Assembly (NCBI GenBank): GCA_008711295.1
Contig: VUYV01000291.1
Location: 636,661 to 700,660, forward strand
DNA length: 64,000 nucleotides
Direction of reading: 5' to 3'
DNA from: Anarhynchus alexandrinus
Lineage: Eukaryota > Chordata > Aves > Charadriiformes > Charadriidae
The position numbers and the translations under genes were made by a program. The notes under the pieces were generated by a model, which was not told the origin of the DNA, searched no databases, and saw nothing but the letters and a program-made list of their open reading frames with translations. Positions 26,801 to 36,000 of the stretch are shown one piece after another; the stretch's first letter is position 1; every line of letters starts with the position of its first letter.

Positions 26801-28507
26801 CGGACGATCCCACTGCAGCTCTGCCGCAGCTGTACGGGGGGTTATAAAAATGCTGCAGCGCCCAAAGATAAATTTAAATTACTCCCGTCTTTAGGCAAAT
26901 AAAGACAAACTAGTTACAGTCGTTATGAAAACGAGCTTACCAAAAGGGAACGGCCACCTATGAAAATCTGTGCGATTAAACCTATTTTTTAACCTTTAAT
27001 TTCTAAACAAGATTCCAAATGTGATAATAAGTATTTATTCAGCAAACATTCCTGCAGAAAAAAACTAAAGGTCATGTCAGGTTAATTTGTAACTGGGATA
27101 GTCAGGAATGACATCAACTGCTTTAGCTTGAAATCATTACAACATTGGGCTACTTTTAGAACATTATTTTCCTAAATAATTTCCATAAGTCCTCGCCTGT
27201 CTTTTCACAGGGTTTGGGCGAAGATGTTTTCTTCAGAGAACTGTTACTGGAGAAGGCAGAAAAATAATCCAAACTCGCTAGATAACAACGCACGCATCTA
27301 GGATTAAGTGAACCATCTTGGTTTTATCTTTGGAAAATACCACATCAGAAAACACAATCTTTCGGTTTAAATTCTTTTTTTTTTTAAGCCTGCATGGATA
27401 AGCCGAGACAGCAGAAACCGGGAGATAATCATGAAGTTTCCTTGAGCAACGATAAAGAAATCCTTCACTTTTTCTTTCCCAGATGCGGCTCTTGCCTCGT
27501 TTCCCTTTCTGCAGGAGGACACATCTCCAGGGCTCCGGCCCGTCACACACTCGGAGGTGTGAGGTTCAGCCCAGGCGGGCTCCGTTCTCATGAGAACGGG
27601 AACTGGGAGCTGCCTCCTTGGAAGAAGGGCTGAACCGTGTTCTCTTACGTGATCATAAAATACAACGCCCGCAGCGGCTCAGCGGGAGGCCCTTGGGCAC
27701 AGCTTTAAACGTCAACACACCGCTACACGTTTAACGCATCCCTGCATAAACGTACGCCTGCAAAGACGCGTCCGCTGCAAAGGCAGACATGACACACACA
27801 TCTTGTGTCCCGGTTTAGTGCTTTTGCAGCCACCGAAAACACTGACCAGGAGCAGGCTCTGAACAGACCAGAAGACAACACTCGTTGCAAATACGGTGTT
27901 TTCCGCTCAGACTTCATTTTTCCCTTATGTCAGTTCAGGTTACGCCAAAGGGACTGTGCGCTGCAGAATTAACAGCGGATTAAAACGAATATTTAATGTG
28001 GCTTCTTAAGGGTGACGGTGTGATTACACTCAGCCACAAAGAAAATGAGGGATTGAGTTAAAAAAAAAAAGTCAGTGCAAACTGTGCCGTGCTTCTACTT
28101 AGAAAGGATCAAACGCAGATCTAATGATTTCACAAAAACGGTTGAAAACACACAAAACCCACTCTACGTATTAGCCAAAGTACTTCTCATAAGCGTTAAC
28201 ACTTCTCATTTCTTTTGTGCAGTTTTGAAGAAGATGTCATCAAAATAACCACATCAAGAAAAAAAAAGACAATGCGGCAGCTCCGGCTTTGCTGTCGGGT
28301 CAGGAGCCCGTGCGAGTGGCTCAGGCTGGAAAGTTTTCCTTTACCCCGGTTGCCGGGAATTTCTGCTCTTATGCACAGCCTCAGGACAATTACAACGCTC
28401 CAAGGACAAAGGTTGCTGTTACTCACCTCCTCTTTGGTGGAGAAAACCCCATAGGGGAGATTTTGGAGAGGAAAATCTGAGTCCTTGTCTACCTGGATGA
28501 AAGACAT
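11795..28507 (-). CDS. FAH: Fumarylacetoacetase (fumarylacetoacetate hydrolase), 14-exon gene
   Basis: FAH cleaves fumarylacetoacetate to fumarate and acetoacetate, the last step of tyrosine catabolism, as a cytosolic metal-dependent homodimer; loss in humans causes tyrosinemia type I. Fourteen exons were assembled by eye. Their lengths (81, 111, 122, 50, 91, 98, 53, 100, 131, 76, 47, 102, 118, 80) sum to 1260 bases, giving 419 residues, the human length. All introns are GT-AG and all phases agree. An N-terminal SH3-like domain (about 1-118) precedes the catalytic domain. Residues known from the mammalian enzyme are all present: metal ligands D126, E199, E201 and D233; H133, R142, Y159, Q240, K253, T350 and E364. 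No stop, frameshift or missing exon is seen. The gene spans 16.7 kb, which I recall as roughly half the human span. Confidence 0.98.
11875..15529 (-). other. FAH intron 13
   Basis: The largest FAH intron, 3.66 kb. It holds a long A-run ending in an ambiguous base at 12001-12019 and no recognisable CR1 or other gene. Open frames inside it are short and unlike known proteins. Confidence 0.85.
15530..15647 (-). CDS. FAH: FAH exon 13 (residues 355-394)
   Basis: Encodes [20 protein letters not shown] through GDEVILTG, including catalytic-site E364. Acceptor GCTGCAG; donor GTAATG. Length 118, as in human. Confidence 0.97.
16656..16757 (-). CDS. FAH: FAH exon 12 (residues 321-354)
   Basis: Encodes [20 protein letters not shown] through [10 protein letters not shown], including T350 in the fumarate-side pocket. 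Acceptor CCTCCAG; donor GTAAGT, the junction hit by the common human splice mutation after base 1062. Length 102. Confidence 0.97.
17694..17740 (-). CDS. FAH: FAH exon 11 (residues 305-320)
   Basis: Short 47-base exon encoding [16 protein letters not shown]. Acceptor TCCGCAG; donor GTAAGA. Confidence 0.96.
18318..18393 (-). CDS. FAH: FAH exon 10 (residues 280-305)
   Basis: Encodes [20 protein letters not shown] then FVAIKG. Acceptor GCTTTTAG; donor GTACGG. Length 76. Confidence 0.96.
19158..19288 (-). CDS. FAH: FAH exon 9 (residues 236-279)
   Basis: Encodes [20 protein letters not shown] through the ATTISPWVV block to NPVQ, with Q240, K253 and T257 of the active site. Acceptor TTCCTAG; donor GTTAGC. 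Length 131. Confidence 0.98.
19986..20085 (-). CDS. FAH: FAH exon 8 (residues 203-236)
   Basis: Encodes [20 protein letters not shown] then [13 protein letters not shown], with metal ligand D233. Acceptor AATTTCAG; donor GTAATC, a slightly weak match to consensus. Confidence 0.98.
21483..21535 (-). CDS. FAH: FAH exon 7 (residues 185-202)
   Basis: A 53-base exon encoding [18 protein letters not shown], with metal ligands E199 and E201. Acceptor CCCACAG; donor GTAAGA. The intron to exon 6 is only 247 bases, the shortest in the gene. Confidence 0.97.
21783..21880 (-). CDS. FAH: FAH exon 6 (residues 152-185)
   Basis: Encodes [20 protein letters not shown] then [12 protein letters not shown], with Y159 of the active site. 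Acceptor TTCACAAG; donor GTGAGT. Length 98. Confidence 0.98.
22418..22508 (-). CDS. FAH: FAH exon 5 (residues 122-152)
   Basis: Encodes [20 protein letters not shown] then [11 protein letters not shown], with metal ligand D126, catalytic H133 and R142. Acceptor CACGCAG; donor GTGGGT. Length 91. Confidence 0.98.
23140..23183. repeat. 22-bp tandem duplication (two copies)
   Basis: Two adjacent 22-bp units at 23140-23161 and 23162-23183 differ by one base (CGCGT versus CTCGT at their ends). They lie in FAH intron 4. Confidence 0.9.
24023..24072 (-). CDS. FAH: FAH exon 4 (residues 105-122)
   Basis: A 50-base exon encoding [18 protein letters not shown]. Acceptor CTTTCAG; donor GTGAGT. Residue 105, split across the junction, is Arg here where I recall Cys in human. 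Confidence 0.96.
25002..25123 (-). CDS. FAH: FAH exon 3 (residues 65-105)
   Basis: Encodes [20 protein letters not shown] then [20 protein letters not shown], the end of the N-terminal domain. Acceptor TTGTCAG; donor GTGAGG. The exon lies in a strongly GC- and CpG-rich stretch. Length 122. Confidence 0.97.
25715..25805 (-). mobile_element. CR1 LINE 3'-end fragment in FAH intron 2
   Basis: Starts AATCATAGAATCATAGAATG and runs through CAGGTTGGAAAGGACCTTGA, ATCATCGAGCTCCAACCCCC and GCAGGGACACCTCCCAG, the reverse complement of an avian CR1 3' end. It is in the same orientation as FAH transcription and ends 48 bases from the FAH exon 2 donor. Confidence 0.95.
25854..25964 (-). CDS. FAH: FAH exon 2 (residues 28-64)
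   Basis: Encodes [20 protein letters not shown] then [17 protein letters not shown]. Acceptor TTTGCAG; donor GTATTT, a weaker donor than most in this gene. A CR1 fragment begins 48 bases inside the intron. Length 111. Confidence 0.97.
25965..28426 (-). other. FAH intron 1, with an internal CpG-rich island
   Basis: A 2.46-kb intron. Between about 26510 and 26840 CpG dinucleotides are dense (for example GCGCGGCGC and CCGGCGGCGACGGCGG), unlike the surrounding AT-richer intron. An 18-bp perfect palindrome is at 27582-27599. No CR1 or other gene is seen. Confidence 0.75.
28427..28507 (-). CDS. FAH: FAH exon 1, coding part (residues 1-27)
   Basis: The ATG at 28505-28507 starts [20 protein letters not shown] then VFSTKEE. 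The donor is GTGAGT and the coding length 81, as in human. The upstream frame stays open but has no family similarity, so this Met is the start. Confidence 0.97.
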
Positions 28508-28640
28508 GCTGACCACCGGGCAGTCCCCGCTAACGGACGAGAGCCCCCACCTCCCGGGCTGCTGCGCGCCTTCCGAGGAGGAAGATCCTCTCCAGATGTT
28601 ATAACCCGGAGCACAGAAGCACCAAATCCCACCCTCCGTC
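28508..28640 (-). promoter_or_regulatory. FAH 5'UTR and putative core promoter
   Basis: A TATA-like GTTATAAC lies at 28598-28605, about 95 bases upstream of the ATG, which would place the start of transcription near 28565-28575. A moderate number of CpGs surround it. This is inference from position and motif; no transcript evidence is available. Confidence 0.4.
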
Positions 28641-29102
28641 CTCAGCCCCAAACCAATCGCAGACCCGTCTCCATCCCACCCCTCTGCAGCGGTTAATTAG
28701 TGCCAGAGGTTCGCATGAGTCAGCAGCTCATGAGTTTCCAGCGAGGTAGGGACCGGTGGAGAAACGGGCTCTTCCTGCTGGGTAAAGCCTCACATGGAAC
28801 TGGGACCTCCTCTGAACAGGTCCACAGCTGCAGGTGGGGGGATCCCAGCAGACAGCTCCAAGACCAGATGTTGCTCCACTCATTCACCTTCTGAGGGGTC
28901 GCCTACGTGCCAGGGCGACGGCGAAATGATGGTGCCCACACCGCGCAGTTCTTTCAGCAGGAGCTCAGCAGCCCTTGGGGAGCTGCACAACTCACACCCG
29001 ACACTGCCACTTTGTGTGCTTTTAGTTTTGCCATGCTGCACCTGAGTGAGTCCTTCCCTTTTTCCCAAACAGTTTCAGCAGCTTAAAAACAGAGATATAT
29101 AC

Positions 29103-29430
29103 TCATAGACTCATTTTAGTTGGAAAAGACCTTCAAGATCAAGTCCAACCGTTAACCTAGCACTGCCAAGTCCACCACTAACCCATGTCCCTCAGCAGCA
29201 CACCTCACTGTCTTTTAAATACCTCCCGGGATGGTGACTCCACCACGTCCCTGGGCAGCCTGCTCCAATGCCTGACAACCCTTTCGGTGAAGAAATTTTT
29301 CCTAACACCCCATCTAAACCTTCTCTGGTGCAACCTGAGGCCGGTTCCTCTTGTCCTGTCACTTGTTACTTGGGAGAAGAGACCGACCGCCACCTCGCTA
29401 CAACCTCCTTTCAGGTCGCTGGAGAGAGTG
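29103..29430 (-). mobile_element. CR1 LINE, 5'-truncated, antisense
   Basis: About 330 bases reading on the - strand from the CR1 3' region (AGGTTGTAGCGAGGTGGCGG, AGGAAAAATTTCTTCACC, GCAGGCTGCCCAGGGACGTGG) to the 3' end at TGAGTCTATGA. It resembles the Y/F-type CR1 subfamilies with GGTTAACGGTTGGACTTGAT near the end. It lies about 600 bases upstream of the FAH start codon. Confidence 0.93.
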
Positions 29431-30651
29431 ACATATATACATGCCACCAGCCCTGAAAAGCGGGGGGGCGGGGGGCTGGTCTTTCTGCTCCCAGCCCCAG
29501 ATTTCTCCCACCTGCAGGAGAAAACCCACCCCTATTCAGGAAAAGTAGAAACCAGTGAGGGAATAGCCTTGAAATTAGGACTAAATAGCAAAGCCCACCC
29601 CTTCGCAATAAAACCGGTTAGATGCTTGTGACTGCCAAGCCAAAGAGCTGCTTTGCTGCTCAGCACTTTGTTTTTCTTTTGGCAGAGAAGAGTCATTAGA
29701 AGAAAGGCAGCAAGCTGTGGAGCCAGATTCAGTGTAAGCTGACACACCACCATTGATGACAGCCCATCTGTGACAGCCCTTCGCTCGCGGAGACGCGAGC
29801 TCACGTGGTGCTGCTTGAAAGGGGGTCTTATTTAAATCGTACCATGCCTAGCACTAACTTCTGTAAAATTTCCTGCAGAATTCCCGGACTTAAGGTACAA
29901 CTCCATTCCACCGACCGTTGGAGATGCTTTTACGACAGCGAAGATGGTTTATGCCAAGGTTATAGGACTTGGGTAGAACCTGCTTATTCCAAAAACGAAA
30001 CAAAACCATCTTGAAAGCATGTTTCAAATACACACTGTGCATCTTGAGAAGACAGATTTACTCAAGTGGTGTGCAGTGCTGCAAATGTGCTGGTATTAAT
30101 TAAAACGTTCATCTGCTAACCTCAAGCTGATGACACAAAATACAACGCTTCGCTAGTTACCCAGGCCGAGAAGCGATCAACCGCCACGATAACGCGGAGC
30201 CGCTGCCAAAGCAAACAGAGATGACGCACAATTCTCAAGTATCAGGGAAAGGTGGATTTCCAGTCTAAACGCAGGTTTTATGGATCAGGACTCGAAATGT
30301 CAATATTCTTAACACTGAGAGCTCCGCGCAAGCCGGGCCAGAGGAGCTTTATTAGATCGCTTTGAGAAGGAGTGGTGTGGAAAGAGCGTTTCCCGGTGCT
30401 GCCGTGCCTCACGGCGGGCACTGCCAGGCAGGCAGGATCCCTCTCGCCGCGGTCGCGGTTCCTACGCTGCAGCCGAGGGCCAGAGGAGTTGTGGCTTCAG
30501 AAGGGGCAGCGGTAAAGGCAGTATGTGCGTTGCGAAGGCAGTCGCTTTTCTTGTAGCTTCTCTTTCAGTCTCTCAGACACCAGAACACGCAAACAGGATT
30601 GGGTTCCCCCCGCCCCGAATTGTGAAATTTGGAGTCTCCTCTCTGCTTGGC

Positions 30652-30860
30652 CCAGAAGCATGAGGGGCAGAGGAAAGGCAGACGGGAGGGGAGGGCGTGG
30701 AGGGGAGTGAAAAGGACACTTTTAGGAAAAGGAAGAGAGAGACCAGAAATAGGGAAGAGGGAGGAGTCAAACTGAGAAGGGAAGGATTAGAGAACAGGGA
30801 AGTAGCAGCAGAGAGGAAAGCAAACTGAGAAACACCCACAGAAGAGAAGATGCTGCTGCT
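30652..30860 (+). repeat. Purine-rich (polypurine) tract
   Basis: About 200 bases made mostly of A and G, with blocks such as GGGAGGGGAGGGCGTGGAGG and GGAAAAGGAAGAGAGAGA, broken by occasional pyrimidines. Low-complexity; no coding content is claimed. Confidence 0.75.
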
Positions 30861-32144
30861 CTTCCCGTGCTCTGTGCTGTGTAAGAGGAAGTTTAGCAAA
30901 TGCTCTCAGGAAATACAGGATCTTTGACCCATAAAAAGGCAGAGCATTACCAAAACTTGCCGGAAAGTTATTTATTCCCTCTTTTACTATAAAGCCCATG
31001 TGCTTCATAGACTGTGGTTAAGCCATTTTTGCAAGCACAAGATACTTCATTTATTATTGGGTCTTGCAGATCACTTGCTATAGCCATCTGACAGAGAAAG
31101 CTCCTTCTGCTGCGTAGTGTTTATATGCTAAATGTAGTGCTTCATCTACTAATTGCCAGCCATAGCTTTTAAAGAGCATTCAGAATTTTAAAGGATGTAG
31201 CCAGCTTTGATTAAAAATTTAATGTTTCAAATGAAGCCACACAATCTCATTTATTTCACAAATGCTTCAAAGCAGCAGCAAGTCACCAAGCGGAATTTCA
31301 ACTGCAGATCTGTACCATCTGGAGAGGAATTAGTTCTGCTTTAGTGTACTGTTAAGTTTGGTGATAAGCAACGCTGGCTGAAGTTACCATGGTACTACCT
31401 AAGACACTCAACCCTTAAGTTACATGGATGACCAGGTTGAATAGTTGAAGCACAGATTCTGATCTGACAAGACAGGCAGTCTTAATTTAAAAAAAAAATA
31501 AAAAAATAAATTACTGAGCACCCTCACAAGACAATAAAAGAACAATTCCTCCTGCCCCCAAACGGGGATCACTTACAAGCCTGTAGATCCGCTAAGGAGC
31601 ATGTGGCAGGAGGGGCTGTGGCAGCATTCAACATTGACATCTACGGATTTCAAACCTCAGAGTAAGGACATCTCACTGGAGACACTGTCTCCAGAACCAT
31701 TCTCTCACCCAACTTCAAGGAAGTCTCTGCAGTGCTGCCTGGCAGACACTGGGTGACAAACCCCACAGCTGTATTTCCTAGAACCAGAATCCCATGCACG
31801 GTTCCACAGCCCGGTCACTGGCCACATCCGTTTTAGCCGTAGCTCTGCCTCCAACTTAGGTACGTTGTCACAAATGACCCCAACTCCTGCCCATGAGTGA
31901 CACACTGCGCTGGAAGCATGGAGAACTCCCTGGGCAGAACATACTGATGAACAAGGTAGGAAGCTTCTGGAAATCATAGTTATAGGTGAAAAAGTAAAAA
32001 TAAAAAAATCAGAACTGAGCTGGCACTGGGATATGGATGGTCTCATGTGGATCGATACGCTGTCAGTACAGGAACCACCAATGGAAGGTCCCCATGAAAA
32101 TAAAGCAAGAGAAATCCAAATTACAGATGCCAGTGACAGCCACA

Positions 32145-32950
32145 GGGGCTCCGATTTTTTAAATTTTATTTAATCAAAGTTAAGACGTGGATAAACATAA
32201 ATACAGCACAGATACTTCAGATCATTCTTCATATTTGTGTACAGACAGACTGATGGATGTAATCCCAATGAAACCTGCAGTCAATGAAGTGCATACAGCC
32301 TTCCCCGCACACACACAAAAACAAAAACCAATTTAAAAAAAAAAAAACCACACGCAGACAATCTCAGCACACACTCTCATTACAAATGATTCATACATAA
32401 ATAGGTAGAGGGTGCAAACAAGCTAATATGCGAACATGTATAACCTCTCGTTAATGGGAAAAAAAACCAGAAGCAGCCATAATGATTAAAATACATTCAG
32501 TTACTGATAACTAGTTGTGCCATACAAGGCATTATCAAAAAAAGGAAATTGTGCTGCAGAGAAAAGCTATATACAACAAGAAAATAAACTGCAAAGTTAA
32601 CGCATGCATGTTTTATCCTGGAAAAGCACAGCCCTCCAATATTTTCTCCACATTTGTTATAAAAGCCCTCTGCACTCAACTAAAATTAGAATGATCTTAA
32701 AGGATAATACTTGTAAAGTTTACTTAAGTCTTCAGCCACAGAAAACTGCAATTAAAATAAATGTTCAGAGTCATTTTCAAAACAAAAAAAAAAAACAAAA
32801 ACAAAAAAATCTATTCATCTGATGACATGCATGATTAAAAGGTCTAGGCAAGATACACTGCTCTACATTCCTGATGACTAAGGAAAAAAGCTCAAGTCAA
32901 TTTAATCTGCAGATGGTCAGAGGATTTTGTATTCCAGCAGAAGCAGCAGT
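32145..32950 (-). other. ZFAND6: ZFAND6 3'UTR
   Basis: About 800 bases between the stop codon (32951-32953) and the poly(A) signal at 32165-32170. AT-rich with A/T homopolymers and no competing open frame. The exact left end is inferred from the signal. Confidence 0.75.
32165..32170 (-). terminator. ZFAND6 polyadenylation signal (AATAAA)
   Basis: TTTATT on the + strand is AATAAA on the gene strand, the only canonical signal I found in the downstream 800 bases. An ATTAAA variant nearer the stop (about 32898-32903) could be a minor alternative. Confidence 0.7.
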
Positions 32951-33099
32951 TCAGATCTTCTGGATCTTTTCCCCAACAACTACAGGATTCTCTTTTCTGA
33001 TTTTCTCAGCAGCATCAGCTTTGTAATTGTAAGAGCAACTGTGTACATCTGAATAACGGTGCATACCACAGTAGACGTTGCCACACCGACACTCAAACC
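32951..33099 (-). CDS. ZFAND6: ZFAND6 last coding exon (residues 160-208)
   Basis: Encodes [20 protein letters not shown] and the C terminus ending VVGEKIQKI, with six of the eight AN1 zinc ligands. Acceptor GTTCACAG; stop TGA at 32951-32953. Confidence 0.98.
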
Positions 33100-36000
33100 C
33101 TGTGAACAGAAATACTAGCTTAGACATTTCAGCATTCTTAATTATACCGGTTTGGTTTAAATCCTGAAGGTGTTCACTCACTAGCAATAAATCTCAGTCA
33201 CCAGTGTCAATCAGCCAAAGAGCCTCTGCTGCAGAAAGCATAAGAATCACAAATAATATATTTTTACGCAATTACAGTAAGAATTGAGTTGACCGTTCCC
33301 TCCTTGTACACGCTACGCTAGCACAAGACACATTCCTAGGGACCTCCTGCTCTTTTTCTGTGTTTGTGAGTGTCCACCCCGCAGAACTCAAGTTGTCTGA
33401 GGCCCTTTCACTGAACCACTGCAAAGCTGGTTAGTGACAGCAGCAAACTACCATCCAGCTCCTCAGCTAAGCGGACTTCCAAAGGGAAGCATTTGGAATT
33501 ATGAATTTCACTTAAAGACAGGAGCTGAAAAACAAAATAATACATGAATGACTAAATCTAGTAAGAGTCAAGCTGAAAGCGCCTTTGGCCAAGTTTTATT
33601 TCAAGTCAACAACATCGAGATGACCATGCCCCATTCTTCCCTTAAGAAAAGAACCTTTCAAAGGTCCAAAGCCTAAACAAGTCTCTCTAAGAAAAGTGAA
33701 ATCAGAATTTCTTACCAGTAAGTCCAACCTTCTTCCTGCACATGAAACAACGATTCTTTTTCTGTTTTGGTTTGTCAAGCGACTTGTCTTGCTCTTCAGG
33801 TGTAGGCTCTGCGTTCTCTGACACTGAAGCTAACGTCAAAAAAGTTAATAAGAACAATGGGAAAAAAAAAATCTCAGTCTCTCTTTTTCCCCTCTACGTC
33901 ATACGATAACCTAAAGCCCATGTTGTAAATTTAGGGTTTGGGGTTAGCCATTTTGCTGCGGCTTCCGTGTCTGAAGTGTAATGGACTCTCAGGAGCAGTA
34001 CTGGAACTCCCTCCTTCTGGACCTTCAAATCTAATTTAATTAGAGAATCCACCGAATGCTCAAAGTTCACAATACAAAAACACCATAAAGAAAGAGAATA
34101 ATTAAAAATGAGGTTTAAGAGTAAGATTCATTGCTCTCAGATTTGGGAAGAGAATCCAACACCACCAAGTGTTTCTGCACCAGTGTTACTAGTCCAGTTC
34201 CTAAAGTCTGCTTGTAAGAAGCATTGTATTTATTAGGATCAGCCGAGTAAAACACTCCCTTTCAAATACTGAATCAACATTATTTTTGCTGAAGGCTGCA
34301 GTACTGAGGCCACACAAAATGCAGTGTTTCAGAACAATCTCTACCACGGTGATGCCGCTGCTCTCACGTACCTGGAAAACGCATACACGGGGGCTACCCA
34401 CTACCTGGGGCGAGACACCGTTAGCTCAAGACACACAGACTTACCGGGAGAAGTACACTATCCTGAAACCCAGAAGGAAGCAGGCAGACACCTCATTTTA
34501 AAGACACTTTTGCTAGGACAACTTTCAGCCTACTTTAATATTCTCTCACATCTGAAAGACAGGTTACAGGTTGTGTGGGAGAACATAAACAAGTAGTGGC
34601 AGTATTTGCCTGACCCAGGTAAAAATAGAAATTGGCTGGTTTTCCTCAAGTATTCGCACATTCCTTACATTACAAAACAGAAATAGAAACTAAAAAAAAA
34701 AAATCCCAACTTCATTTCACGAAGGGCTAAAAGCCAATCTCTGCCTACCAGCCACTGCTAGATCACAGCAGGACAAGTCTCCAGTGAGTCAGGTATACAG
34801 AAACTAGCGGCATTTGCAGCAAAGAGGCAAAGAATGAAAGCAAGCTCCAGCTGGGAGGAGTGTCAATGGAAGCAGAGGTAGTACCAACACTGTAAAGAAG
34901 GGAATACAACAGCGAGCCCAGGCATTTGTCAGGGAAAAAGCTGCAGGCATCTCTGCAGCTGGACTTTTGTTAGGCGGAGACTGCCAGATGCAGTTCTGTG
35001 CTAGATCTGCTCCAGCCGACTGCTATTCTGCATGACAATTCTGGTGGGGTTTTTTCCTTTGCTGCTATTCTGATGCATTTTGGGGGGGGGGGGGGGGGGT
35101 GGGGNNNNNNNNTTTGGTTTTTTTTTTTGAAAGGAAAGGGCACTTTCCACTTCTGTGATGGTATCAAAACATTGTACGCTGTACCAAGCAACATCAATGG
35201 GTAGCAAAATACCTGACTACCAAAGACTTTAACCTTTGGAATACTGTCCGCTTGGGCAATCTAGCAAAGACAGACTGTTATACACGGATTATTAAATCAT
35301 TTAAAATTCACCATCTATGTTAGAAGAAGAGCTTTTCTTTGTCCTGAAATTTATAATAGATAGTTTGCAAAACAAAAAGGTTCAATAGCTTTAAATGGCT
35401 GTCACAGGGCACATTTCCAGGCGGACAGATAATATTCAAACTTTGCAAGATAATCAAAAGTAGTAAGTATTAAGAGATGCGAGATAAATATCAGAAGTGG
35501 TAAGACTTACTCAAATGAACTCTTGCAGTGTTATACAGAACAGACATTGCAGTGTTTATTAATTCATTAAGAAAGCTTCACGCCACGAGTTAGTGTTTAG
35601 CAGCTAAAACTCTCAAGTTTGCATTTCCTATTGTAGCAAAATCCAGTTACCTCAATCTAAGTTTTACTAAAAGCCTCTGTAACTATTAGCCAAATTTAGA
35701 AAAAAACAACGGCACTGTTCCCTGCATAACAAGGCTCTCTAATACATACATACTTACATTTTCTCTGTGCGTATGGCGCTCACATTAAAAAGGTTTAAAA
35801 ATATTTAAGGGCTGCTGCTTACTGTAGAACTGAGTGGGAAGATTCTTCTACTGCTGCCACGAGTCACTTTGTATCTACTGTAGTAACCACAAATTTTCGA
35901 TCTCAATTTGCTTTTGCACAGAAGCCAGAGATTTGACTCAAAACCCTCTACGATAATCGTGAATACCTCAACCACTGAGCCACTCTCAGATGACAGCACG

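Larger units (their letters stand above)
28641..32144. other. Spacer between FAH 5' end and ZFAND6 3' end
   Basis: 3.5 kb with no supported gene. It holds a CR1 fragment (29103-29430), a modest CpG-rich patch at about 30.17-30.55 kb, and a purine-rich tract at about 30.65-30.86 kb. The open frame at 31705-32046 on the - strand is not recognised. Confidence 0.7.

Noticed and set aside
29185..29631. 148-residue open frame on the + strand
   Set aside because: Its first part is antisense to the CR1 fragment at 29103-29430, so it is not a gene.
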